From the NCBI GenBank assembly GCA_964619955.1, contig CAZUJF010000025.1:10943-74942 (forward strand): a DNA stretch of 64,000 nt, in the 5' to 3' direction. Below are positions 43,372-51,316 of this stretch, in pieces. Source of the DNA: JACQFK01 sp964619955 (GTDB lineage Bacteria; Planctomycetota; MHYJ01; JACPRB01). Position 1 is the stretch's first letter. Each line of letters opens with the position of its first letter. Made by a program: the position numbers and the translations under genes. The notes beneath the pieces are model-generated. The model was given only the letters and a program-made list of their open reading frames with translations. It ran no database searches and had not been told where the DNA came from.

Positions 43372-44553
43372 TCAGCGCACATCGAGACAGACCAGCTCAC
43401 CCTCGCTGCTCCTACAGTATATAAAGCCGTTCGCCAGAACGGGCGCGGTCCAGTTCTTGCCCTTCCCGGACAGGGCCTGGGTGCGGACTATTTCACGATA
43501 AGCCGAAGAATCCCCCGCCGCCACCGCAAGAACACCCTTCTTATCGATGGTCAGCAGGCGGTCTCCGGCCGCGGACAGATTCTCCACGCCTCCCTTCTGG
43601 GTCCATTTGACCTGGCCCGTCTTGGCGTCCAGGCAGCGCAGCTGGCCGTTCGAGGTGTTCCCGTCGATGCCGTAGAGGAAGCCGTTCAGATGGATCGGAC
43701 TCGCAAAATGCCCCCGGAGGTTCTGGTTCTCCCAAAGCACCTTGGGACGGGCCCCCGAGACGTCCAGGAGCGCGCAGCCGTGTTCATAGCCCGAGGTGAT
43801 GAAGAGCTTCCCGTCGAAATGGACGGGGTCCGCGGCGTTGACGTCATACTCCGTCTTCCATGGGAACGACCCCAGCGTCTTCGCGGTGGCCGGATCCACG
43901 ATGAACAGGTCCGCCATGCCGAAGATCGCCAGGCGGTCCTTTCCGTCCTGCTGGAACAAGACGGGCGCCGCGTAGCCGCACTGGCCGCCGTTGCTCTCGC
44001 GGAGCTTGGCGCCCGTCGCCTTGTCCAGCGCCAGCCCGGCCGAGCGCGCGTTGAACCAGAGCGCGTCGCCCAGCACCAGCGGAGATCCCGAGAAGCCCCA
44101 CATCCCCGCGACGGCTTTGTAGTCGTCGTTCAGGTGCTTCTTCCACTTCAGCGTCCCCTTCTCGGCCTCGAACGCGAAAATCTGGCCGTCGCGGTGCAGC
44201 GTGTAGAGCAGGCCGCCCTCCAGCACCGGGGTCGCCCGCGGACCCGCGTAATTGCCCGCGGGGCAGGGCACGCCGTACTTCCAGACGTCCTTCCCCGTCT
44301 CGGCGTCGAGACAGTAGACGACGTCCTTCCCCCCCAGGTTGCCCATCGTGTAGAGCCGCTTCCCCGCCACGCAGACCGCGGCGTGGCCCTCGCCCAGCGC
44401 GTAGCGCCAGCGGACTTTCGGCGTGCGGAGCGCCTCGGGCTTCCAGTCCGACTCCTTCGAGATCCCCGTCCCGTCCGGACCCCGCCAGCGGGTCCAGTCG
44501 TCGGCCCGGAGCAGGCCGGCGGAGCACAGAAGCAGCAGCGCGGCGCGAAGCAT
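43372..44553 (-). CDS. Secreted PQQ-type beta-propeller protein
   Basis: 393 residues with a short signal peptide ('LRAALLLLCSAGLLRA') and the 'DWTRWRGPDGTGISKESDW' opening. Blade motifs include 'TGKDVWKYG', 'KGTLKWKKH' and 'TGQVKWTQK'. It starts the minus-strand redox block and is divergent from the GcvH-like gene across 123 bp. Nothing indicates a bound heme. A role as an envelope scaffold or a dehydrogenase cannot be told apart from sequence. Confidence 0.85.
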   Translation of the reverse strand: MLRAALLLLCSAGLLRADDWTRWRGPDGTGISKESDWKPEALRTPKVRWRYALGEGHAAVCVAGKRLYTMGNLGGKDVVYCLDAETGKDVWKYGVPCPAGNYAGPRATPVLEGGLLYTLHRDGQIFAFEAEKGTLKWKKHLNDDYKAVAGMWGFSGSPLVLGDALWFNARSAGLALDKATGAKLRESNGGQCGYAAPVLFQQDGKDRLAIFGMADLFIVDPATAKTLGSFPWKTEYDVNAADPVHFDGKLFITSGYEHGCALLDVSGARPKVLWENQNLRGHFASPIHLNGFLYGIDGNTSNGQLRCLDAKTGQVKWTQKGGVENLSAAGDRLLTIDKKGVLAVAAGDSSAYREIVRTQALSGKGKNWTAPVLANGFIYCRSSEGELVCLDVR

Positions 44554-44602
44554 CGAAGGTCACCTCCCGAAAGATCCGGATGGGATTCCCGCACGGTCGC
44601 GT

Positions 44603-44608
44603 TATGAT
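44603..44608 (+). promoter_or_regulatory. Possible -10 element for the GcvH-like operon
   Basis: TATGAT lies about 70 nt upstream of the GcvH-like ATG in the 123-bp divergent intergenic gap. No good -35 box is seen at the normal distance. The assignment rests only on the hexamer. Confidence 0.3.
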
Positions 44609-44676
44609 GCGGCCAATCAACTTAACGGGGGACGGGGCCCTCCGCTTCCGGGGAAACGGCGGGGTCCGGGAACTGC

Positions 44677-45141
44677 ATGGGAGCCGAGGAGATCCACTAC
44701 CGGCGGTCGCGGTTCGCCACGCGCCTCTTCGGGGACCGCCTCTACACCTCCGGACATGCCTGGCTGCGCAAGGCCTCGGACGACCTCTGGCACGTCGGCC
44801 TCACCAAATTCGCCTCGCGCATGCTGGGGGAGATCGTCGAGATCGGCTTCGAGGTCAAACCCGGGGACCCCGTGCAGACCGGCCAGGCCGTGGGCTGGAC
44901 CGAAGGCTTCAAGGCCGTCAGCGACCTCTACGCCCCCCTGAGCGGCACCTTCGAAGGGCAGAATCCCGAGGTCGAAAAGGACCCCGCCCTGATCCAGAAG
45001 GACGTGCACGGAAAGGGCTGGCTTTACGCCGTCCGCGGAAAGCCCGATCCCGCCTGCCTCGACGCGGCGGGCTACAGCACCGTGCTGGACGCCACGATCG
45101 ACAAGATGCTGGGGCAGAGGAATGAATCCGCCGAAGCCTGA
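44677..45141 (+). CDS. GcvH-like lipoyl carrier protein
   Basis: 154 residues. 'YTSGHAWLR' and 'VGLTKFASRMLGEIVEI' match the H-protein fold, and the lipoylated lysine would be Lys79 in 'EGFKAVSDLYAPLSG'. The glycine cleavage partners GcvT and GcvP are absent from the window. Instead it heads a plus-strand run of a COG0523 GTPase, Fe-S proteins, a radical SAM enzyme and isoprenoid enzymes. A role as a dedicated lipoyl carrier for that pathway is therefore more likely than glycine breakdown, although a function in glycine cleavage with distant partners cannot be ruled out. Its 3' end overlaps the GTPase gene by 20 nt. Confidence 0.8.
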   Translation: MGAEEIHYRRSRFATRLFGDRLYTSGHAWLRKASDDLWHVGLTKFASRMLGEIVEIGFEVKPGDPVQTGQAVGWTEGFKAVSDLYAPLSGTFEGQNPEVEKDPALIQKDVHGKGWLYAVRGKPDPACLDAAGYSTVLDATIDKMLGQRNESAEA

Positions 45142-46255
45142 GACGGGCCGCGCCCGCTACGTCATGATCGGGGGCTTCCTCGGCGCGGGCAAGACCACCG
45201 CCGTGGCCCGGCTGGCGCGCACCCTCACGGAGCGCGGCCTCCGCGTCGGCCTCATCAGCAACGACCAGAGCGGCGGGCTCGTCGACACCGCGATCCTCCG
45301 CTCCAAGGGGTTCTCGGTGGAGGAGATCGCGGGCGGCTGCTTCTGCTGCCGCTTCGACTCGCTGCTGGAGGCGGCGAAGCGCCTCACCGAGGCCACGCGC
45401 CCCGACGTCTTCATCGCGGAACCCGTCGGCAGCTGCACCGACCTCGTCGCCACCGTCTCCTATCCGCTGCGCCGCATCTACGGCGACCGCTTCACGATCG
45501 CGCCGATGAGCGTGCTGGTCGATCCGCACCGCGCGGCGCGCATCCTCGGACTCGAGGCCGGAAAGCCCTTCTCGGAGAAGGTCGTCTACGTCTACCGCAA
45601 GCAGCTCGAGGAGGCGGACCTCATCGTCGTGAACAAGAGCGACGCGGTCGAGCCCGCGCTTCGCGAACGGCTGACGGAGGCCCTGCGCAAGGAGTTCCCC
45701 AGGGCGAAGGTCTTCATCGCCTCCGCGAAGGACGGGACTGGGATGGATCCCTGGTTCGACGCGGTCCTCTCCGGCGAAGGGCGCCAGGGCCAGGCGATGG
45801 AGCTCGACTACGACGTCTACGCCGAGGGCGAGGCGCAGCTCGGCTGGCTCAACGCCACCGCGAAGCTCGAGGCGCCCGCCCCCTTCGACGCCAACGAAAC
45901 CCTGCTGATGCTGGCCCGCCGCCTTCGGGACGGGCTCGTCGCGGAAGGGCGGGAGATCGCCCACCTGAAAATGACGCTCGAGGCCGCCGACGCCGCCGGG
46001 GTGCTCTCCGTCGTGAGCCTCGTGCGCAACGACGCGGCCCCCGATTTGCGCGAGTCCCTGCTCGACCGCACGCGCGGCGGAGCCCTGATCCTCAACCTCC
46101 GGGCCGAGGCCGATCCGGAGCTGCTGCGGAGCCTGACCGAGCGCGTCCTGGCCGGCATCGGCGGCGGCCTCCGGGCCTCGATCACGCACCTCGAATGCTT
46201 CCGCCCCTCCCGGCCGACCCCCACGCACCGCCTCGCCACGGGGGAGGGACGATGA
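45122..46255 (+). CDS. COG0523/CobW-type G3E GTPase
   Basis: 377 residues. Walker A 'GGFLGAGKTT' (residues 17-26), the metal-binding 'GGCFCC' (71-76, Cys73, Cys75, Cys76) and the guanine motif 'NKSD' are all present, which defines the COG0523 metallochaperone group. Members deliver zinc, cobalt, nickel or other metals to target enzymes in a GTP-dependent way. Here the target is probably a protein in this cluster; the metal is unknown. The C-terminal ~180 residues differ from CobW and lack its His-rich tail. Overlaps with both flanking genes indicate strict co-expression. Confidence 0.88.
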   Translation: MNPPKPETGRARYVMIGGFLGAGKTTAVARLARTLTERGLRVGLISNDQSGGLVDTAILRSKGFSVEEIAGGCFCCRFDSLLEAAKRLTEATRPDVFIAEPVGSCTDLVATVSYPLRRIYGDRFTIAPMSVLVDPHRAARILGLEAGKPFSEKVVYVYRKQLEEADLIVVNKSDAVEPALRERLTEALRKEFPRAKVFIASAKDGTGMDPWFDAVLSGEGRQGQAMELDYDVYAEGEAQLGWLNATAKLEAPAPFDANETLLMLARRLRDGLVAEGREIAHLKMTLEAADAAGVLSVVSLVRNDAAPDLRESLLDRTRGGALILNLRAEADPELLRSLTERVLAGIGGGLRASITHLECFRPSRPTPTHRLATGEGR

Positions 46256-46593
46256 GCGACGCGGAGCCGCGCCTGCTTTTCTGCAACTGCACCTACGCCA
46301 AGGTCGTTCCTCCAGAGGTGAAGACCGAGGTCTTGCGGCGTCTCAGCGCCTCCGGCGCGGCCTTCGACGCCGTGCCCGACCTCTGCGACTTGTCCGCCCG
46401 CAAGGACCCCTCGCTCAAGAGACTCGTCGGCGACGGACCCGTCCGCATCGTGGCCTGCTTTCCCCGCGCGGTGAAGTGGCTCTTCCACGCGGGCGGCGCG
46501 CCGCTGCCCAAGGACGGCGTCGAAGTCCTGAACATGCGCACCGACAGCGCCGACGGGATCGCGCAGCGGATCCTTCCCGGAGGAACCGCGTGA
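46252..46593 (+). CDS. Small cysteine protein, HdrA-N-terminus-like
   Basis: 113 residues from the ATG overlapping the GTPase stop (ATGA). It starts 'RLLFCNCTYAKVVPPEV', followed by 'VPDLCDLSARKDP' and 'VRIVACFPRAVKWLF'. This spacing of Cys-x-Cys, Leu-Cys and Ala-Cys-x-Pro-Arg resembles the N-terminal region of heterodisulfide reductase HdrA-like proteins, where such cysteines bind a cluster. The resemblance is by eye only. No Rossmann fold or ferredoxin motif is present. It overlaps the next gene (GTGA). Likely a small electron-transfer or cluster-binding partner of the adjacent Fe-S protein. Confidence 0.6.
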   Translation: MSDAEPRLLFCNCTYAKVVPPEVKTEVLRRLSASGAAFDAVPDLCDLSARKDPSLKRLVGDGPVRIVACFPRAVKWLFHAGGAPLPKDGVEVLNMRTDSADGIAQRILPGGTA

Positions 46594-47471
46594 GCCGCAC
46601 CCGGGGCGCGAACCTGCGGGTCGTCCTCTACGAAGGGCCGGGCAGCGCCCCGCTCCCCGAGAGCGAGCGCTACCGTGCCCTGAGCGTCCTGCTGGAAGCC
46701 GGCTTCGAGGTCACGCGTCCCGCGAAGGGCGGCAGCGTCGCCCCCGCGGACGGCGCCCCCGTGCTCGTGCTCGGCCGCTTCGAGGGCGGCGTGCCGCAGG
46801 GCGGCGACGGCGCCGAGCTGCAGGACATCGCCGGGCTCGCGGCGGAGGCCCTGCTCGCCAAGGCCCGCGAGACCCGCGAGCGCCTGGGGGCCCGCAAGCT
46901 GGAGGCGTGGAAACCCTGGTTCCCCGTCATCGACTACGACCGCTGCACCAACTGCATGCAGTGCCTCACGTTCTGCCTCTTCGACGTCTACGGCGTCGAC
47001 GCAGCCCAGAAGATCCAGGTCCAGAACAACGACAACTGCAAGACCGACTGCCCCGCCTGCTCGCGCGTCTGCCCCGAGGTGGCCATCCTCTTCCCCAAGT
47101 ACAAGAGCGGCCCGATCAACGGCGACGCCGTGAAGCCGGAGGACGTCAGGCGCGAGGCCATGAAGGTCGACATCTCCGCCCTGCTCGGCGGCGACCTCTA
47201 CTCGTCGCTGCGCAACCGGCAGTCGGACGCGCGCAAGCGCTTCTCCACCGAGCGCGACGATTCGCGCGCGCTGCTGGAGCGCAAGCGCTGCCTGAAGGAG
47301 CTCGGCAAGCAGCTCGACATCCCCGACGAGGTCCTCATGTCCCTCCCCAGCGTGGGCGACATCCAGGAGCGCGCCGAGCGCGCCAAGGCGAAGCTCGTGG
47401 AGCGCCAGTCCCGCTCGCAGACGGTGAAGGACACGCGCCCCGCCCCGGGCGAGAAGGAATGGGGCATCTGA
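46590..47471 (+). CDS. 2x[4Fe-4S] ferredoxin-type protein
   Basis: 293 residues from GTG 46590, overlapping the previous stop. The N-terminal ~115 residues have no recognised domain. Residues from 119 hold 'CTNCMQCLTFC' and the less regular 'CKTDCPACSRVCP', together enough for two [4Fe-4S] clusters. The rest is charged helix, with 'KRFSTERDDSRALLERKRC' near residue 211. The protein is cytoplasmic. It lies 1 nt before the radical SAM gene, so it is a likely electron donor for it. Confidence 0.8.
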   Translation: MSRTRGANLRVVLYEGPGSAPLPESERYRALSVLLEAGFEVTRPAKGGSVAPADGAPVLVLGRFEGGVPQGGDGAELQDIAGLAAEALLAKARETRERLGARKLEAWKPWFPVIDYDRCTNCMQCLTFCLFDVYGVDAAQKIQVQNNDNCKTDCPACSRVCPEVAILFPKYKSGPINGDAVKPEDVRREAMKVDISALLGGDLYSSLRNRQSDARKRFSTERDDSRALLERKRCLKELGKQLDIPDEVLMSLPSVGDIQERAERAKAKLVERQSRSQTVKDTRPAPGEKEWGI

Positions 47472-47472
47472 C

Positions 47473-48672
47473 ATGGTGATGGCCGAATACGCCTGGCGGA
47501 TGTGGAAGTCGACGGACGCGCGGCTGCTCTGGAAGATCGCGTGGAACTTCGGCTACAAGGGCGTCCGCTCCGTGCAGAAGTTCAAGCGTCGACTCAAGGA
47601 CGGCGTCGTCTTCCCGCCCTTCCTCTACATCTCCATCACCAACAGCTGCAACCTCCGCTGCCAGGGCTGCTGGGTGGACGTCGACAAGCCGCAGTCCGTG
47701 ATCAAGTACGAGGACCTCGACCGGCTCATCACGAACGCGAAGAAGCACGGCAACAGCTTCTTCGGGATCCTGGGGGGGGAGCCCTTCCTGCACCCGGACC
47801 TGCTGAAGATCCTGCACGCGCACCCCGACTGCTACTTCCAGATCTTCACCAACGGACAGATGATCACGGACGAGGTGGCCGCGGAGCTCCGCAAGGCGGG
47901 CAATGCGTCGCCCCTCGTCAGCGTCGAGGGTTCCGCGACGGTCAGCGACGAGCGGCGCGGCCGCAAGAACGTGCTGAACAAGACCCTCGCGGGGCTGGAG
48001 ACCTGCATCCGGCACAAGCTCATCACCGGCGTCGCCTCGAGCGTGTGCCAGAGCAACTTCGACGATCTCGTGCGCGAGGAATGGGTCGACGAGCTCATCC
48101 GGCGCGGCGTGCACTACACCTGGTTCCACGTCTACCGCCCGGTCGGTCCCGTCGCCACGCCGCGGCTCACCCTCAGCGCCGAACAGGGCCTCGCGCTGCG
48201 CCGCTTCGTGATCGACATGCGCAACCGGAAGCCCATCGCCGTGGTGGACGCCTACTACGACGACGAGGGCCGCGCGCTCTGCCCCGCCGCCACGGGCATC
48301 AGCCACCACATCAGCCCCTTCGGCGACGTGGAGCCCTGCCCCATCATCCAGTTCGCCCGCGAGTCGATCCAGGACAACGACGGCGACATTTTCAAGACGC
48401 TCACCGAGTCGAAGCTGCTCTCGGACTTCCGGACGACGGCGGCGAAGGCGACGCGCGGCTGCATCGTCCTGGAGCGGCCCGACCTGTTGAAGGAAGTCGT
48501 CCTCCGCCACGGCGCCCGCGACACCACGATCCGCAAGGGCGCGATGGCGGAGCTCACGGCGATGACGTCCAACCCCAGCCAGCACAACCCCGGCAACGAG
48601 GTGCGCGAGGGGAACTGGATGTACCGCTTCGCAAAGAAACACTGGTTCTTCGGGTTTGGAGCGTACACTTAG
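47473..48672 (+). CDS. Radical SAM enzyme
   Basis: 399 residues. The [4Fe-4S]/SAM motif is 'CNLRCQGC' with Cys59, Cys63 and Cys66. 'GILGGEPFLHP' is the Gly-rich SAM-binding strand, and a 'TNGQMI' segment follows. A C-terminal 'LCPAATGISHHISPFGDVEPCP' region resembles the start of a SPASM/twitch auxiliary-cluster domain. The closest general group is the HpnH/MoaA-like set, but I cannot name a substrate. Its place between an Fe-S donor and a polyprenyl synthase suggests radical chemistry on a lipid or isoprenoid. The next gene starts 9 nt downstream. Confidence 0.85.
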   Translation: MVMAEYAWRMWKSTDARLLWKIAWNFGYKGVRSVQKFKRRLKDGVVFPPFLYISITNSCNLRCQGCWVDVDKPQSVIKYEDLDRLITNAKKHGNSFFGILGGEPFLHPDLLKILHAHPDCYFQIFTNGQMITDEVAAELRKAGNASPLVSVEGSATVSDERRGRKNVLNKTLAGLETCIRHKLITGVASSVCQSNFDDLVREEWVDELIRRGVHYTWFHVYRPVGPVATPRLTLSAEQGLALRRFVIDMRNRKPIAVVDAYYDDEGRALCPAATGISHHISPFGDVEPCPIIQFARESIQDNDGDIFKTLTESKLLSDFRTTAAKATRGCIVLERPDLLKEVVLRHGARDTTIRKGAMAELTAMTSNPSQHNPGNEVREGNWMYRFAKKHWFFGFGAYT

Positions 48673-48681
48673 ACGGAACTC

Positions 48682-50490
48682 ATGAGCCCCGAACAGCTCA
48701 GCGCGGCGGCCCAGGCACCCGGACAGTCCGTGGTGTTCGGTTTCGGAAACCGTTCGCCGATCAGCCTGCCGGCGATGGTCCCGAGGCAGCGGGCCCGCCC
48801 CACGCAGTCCAACATCCCCAATGATCGCCGGGACCGGGAGCGGCTGAAGCAGATCGCCGACGCGCACGTGAAGAAGACCGGCGCGGCGCCGCCGCTGGGG
48901 ATCGCGGAGCTGCGCGAACACGCCGCGGCGGTGCTGGCCGCCGCCGGGCTGGACCTCAAGTACGTCAATTACGCGGCGATCCTCGTGAGCAACGCCTCCT
49001 GGCGCGACACGCTCGCGGCGGTGCCCTACGAGCGCCGCCTCCTCCTCATGCCCAAGTGCCTGCGCATCGAGGAGAAGTGCCCCGCCCCCTTCGACGAGTT
49101 CGGCCTGCTCTGCAAGGAGTGCGGCCTCTGCTCGATCCAGGACCTCGGCGTCGAGGCCGAACGCCTCGGCTACGCGGTCCTCGTCGCCGAGGGCTCCGCG
49201 ATCGTGCGCTCGATGATCGAGACCGGCAAGATCGACGCCGTCGTCGGCGTGAGCTGCGTCAACGTGCTCGAGAAATGCTTCCCCCACATGGAGGCGGCGG
49301 CCGTGCCCGGCATGGCCATCCCCCTCCTCCAGGACGACTGCGTCAACACGACCGTGGACCTCGAATGGGTCTGGGACGTGCTGCACCTGAGCTCCGACGA
49401 CCGCACGTACCGGCTGGACCTCGACGCCCTCAAGGCCGGGGTGCAGTCGTGGTTCGCGCCCGCCTCCCTCGCGGCCCTCATCGGCGCGCCCCAGGACCCG
49501 ACCTCGCGGCTCGCCCACGAATGGCTCGCCCAGGCGGGCAACCGCTGGAGGCCCTATCTCGCCGCCTGCGCCTACATGGCGTTGCAGAGCGAGCACCACG
49601 ACGAGCCGCCGCCCGCCTCCGACGACCTCAAGAGGCTCGCGATCGCCGTCGAATGCTTCCACAAGGCGTCGCTCGTGCACGACGACATCGAGGACGGCGA
49701 CGTGAAGCGCTACGGCAGGGACACGCTCCACGTCCGCGAGGGCGTTCCCGTCGCGCTCAACGTCGGGGACTACCTCCTGGGCGAGGGCTACCGGCTGCTC
49801 TCCGAGCTCGACGTCGACCCGGCCGTCCGGGTGAACCTGATCCGCTGCGCGTCCGAGGCCCACCTGACGCTGAGCCGCGGCCAGGGCCTGGAACTCGCCT
49901 GGGCGCGGAAGCCCGCCCCGCTCGCCTCGCTCGAAGTCCTCGACCTCTTCCGCCAGAAGACGGCCCCCGCGTTCGAAGTCGCGCTGCGGCTCGGCGCGTT
50001 CCTCGGCGGCGCGGACGCCGAGACGCACGACGTGCTCCGCAAATACAGCGAGGCGCTCGGCATCGCGTACCAGGTGAAGGACGATCTCGAGGACCACGAG
50101 GAGGACGGCGACTCGAACGATCTCGAGGATCTGCGTCCTTCGCTCATCCTCGCCATCGCCCACAAACGCGCCCCGGAGGGCGCCGAGAAGGATCTCGTCG
50201 CGGCGGTCTTCGGCCGGAAGACCTCCTATGCCGCGGCCCGCACCGAACTGCGCCGCATCCTGAAGGAGCGGGGCGTGACGGAGAAGGCGGACGAACTCCT
50301 GGAAGCCTACAAGGAAGAGGCGATCCGTTCCCTGCGCTTCCTGTCCAACCCGACGCTGAAGGGCCTCCTGCGCCGGGTGGTCGGCAAGATCTTCGGCGAG
50401 CGCCTCATCGAGGGCTACTGCAGTGAGTTTGAGGCTCGAAATGCTGCAGGTCGCGCGGCTGGCTCCGAAGCTCCTCTCGGAAGCCGCTGA
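48682..50490 (+). CDS. DUF116-polyprenyl synthase fusion
   Basis: 602 residues. About residues 60-255 match DUF116, with cysteines at 126 and 133 and a 'LLCKECGLC' cluster (Cys144, 147, 150) plus 'GVSCVNVLEKC'. The C-terminal part (about 290-560) is a trans-isoprenyl diphosphate synthase with both aspartate motifs: DDIED (334-338) and DDLED (467-471). Such enzymes condense IPP with allylic diphosphates. The fusion of a cysteine-rich DUF116 domain, probably metal- or Fe-S-binding, to a prenyl synthase is notable. Its end overlaps the next gene by 68 nt if that begins at GTG 50423. Confidence 0.88.
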   Translation: MSPEQLSAAAQAPGQSVVFGFGNRSPISLPAMVPRQRARPTQSNIPNDRRDRERLKQIADAHVKKTGAAPPLGIAELREHAAAVLAAAGLDLKYVNYAAILVSNASWRDTLAAVPYERRLLLMPKCLRIEEKCPAPFDEFGLLCKECGLCSIQDLGVEAERLGYAVLVAEGSAIVRSMIETGKIDAVVGVSCVNVLEKCFPHMEAAAVPGMAIPLLQDDCVNTTVDLEWVWDVLHLSSDDRTYRLDLDALKAGVQSWFAPASLAALIGAPQDPTSRLAHEWLAQAGNRWRPYLAACAYMALQSEHHDEPPPASDDLKRLAIAVECFHKASLVHDDIEDGDVKRYGRDTLHVREGVPVALNVGDYLLGEGYRLLSELDVDPAVRVNLIRCASEAHLTLSRGQGLELAWARKPAPLASLEVLDLFRQKTAPAFEVALRLGAFLGGADAETHDVLRKYSEALGIAYQVKDDLEDHEEDGDSNDLEDLRPSLILAIAHKRAPEGAEKDLVAAVFGRKTSYAAARTELRRILKERGVTEKADELLEAYKEEAIRSLRFLSNPTLKGLLRRVVGKIFGERLIEGYCSEFEARNAAGRAAGSEAPLGSR

Positions 50491-51301
50491 ACGCGTCGGC
50501 GCTTTTCTCCGCGAGCAGTTCCATCCCGACGGCGGGGTCCGGGACCGCGCGGGCAACCCCGACCTCTACTACGCCGTCTTCGCCCTCGAGGGCCTGCTCG
50601 CGCTGCAGCTGCCCTTCCCCGCCGTGCCCACGGCCGCGTGGCTGAAGTCCTTCGGCGACGGCGACACGCTGGACCTCGTGCATCTGTGCTGTCTGGCGCG
50701 CTGCCGGGCGGCGCTGCCCAAAGGGGCGCTGGACCCCGTCCCGCGGCTCGCCGACCGCATCCGCGCGTTCCAGGCCGCCGACGGCGGCTATGCGGCGGAT
50801 CCGGGGGAGAAACGCGGCACGCTCTATCACTCGTTCCTCGTCTCGGGCGCGCTGGAGGATCTGGGGGCGGAGCCGCCCGGTCGCGACGCGCTCCTTCGCG
50901 TCATCGCGTCGCTGGAACTGCCCGACGGCTCCTATTCCAACGAGGCGGGCATACCCGCGGGGGCGACGCCGACCACGGCGGCGGCGATGACGCTGCTGCA
51001 CCACCTCGGCGCGCCGGTGCCGGCCCGCGCCTCGGAATGGTTGCTCGCCCGAGCCTTTCCGAAAGGCGGCTTCGCGGCGACGCTCGGCGCGCCGTTCCCG
51101 GACCTGCTTTCCACGGCGACGGCGCTGCACGCGCTCTCTGCGGTCCACGTCCCGCTCGCCCCGCTCAAAGAGGCGGCGCTCGACTTCATCGACACGCTCT
51201 GGACGGGCCGCGCGTTCTGCGGGACCTGGATGGACGAGGCCCAGGACGCGGAGTACACCTACTACGCCCTGCTCTCGCTCGGACACCTGAGCCTCGCCTG
51301 A
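50423..51301 (+). CDS. Prenyltransferase/squalene-cyclase-repeat protein
   Basis: 292 residues from GTG 50423 (GAGGG run 8 nt upstream); ATG 50441, with GAGG 6 nt upstream, is an equally good start. Alpha/alpha-toroid repeats with 'NPDLYYAVFALEGLLAL', 'FQAADGGYAA', 'LPDGSYSNEAG' and 'TYYALLSLGHLS' are seen. The DxDD catalytic motif of squalene cyclases is absent. This resembles the short proteins annotated as prenyltransferase beta-subunit-like that stand next to DUF116/prenyl synthases. It may bind the product of the upstream gene. The following DUF1080 gene starts after 15 nt. Confidence 0.78.
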   Translation: MSLRLEMLQVARLAPKLLSEAAERVGAFLREQFHPDGGVRDRAGNPDLYYAVFALEGLLALQLPFPAVPTAAWLKSFGDGDTLDLVHLCCLARCRAALPKGALDPVPRLADRIRAFQAADGGYAADPGEKRGTLYHSFLVSGALEDLGAEPPGRDALLRVIASLELPDGSYSNEAGIPAGATPTTAAAMTLLHHLGAPVPARASEWLLARAFPKGGFAATLGAPFPDLLSTATALHALSAVHVPLAPLKEAALDFIDTLWTGRAFCGTWMDEAQDAEYTYYALLSLGHLSLA

Positions 51302-51316
51302 GGGTGTATTAAGAGC

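Noticed and set aside
44677..45141. Glycine cleavage system operon
   Set aside because: The H-protein-like gene is present but no T, P or L protein gene is in the window, and its neighbours are unrelated to glycine metabolism.
50423..51301. A second squalene cyclase
   Set aside because: The protein is under 300 residues and lacks the DxDD motif, so it is described only as a repeat protein of the same fold class.
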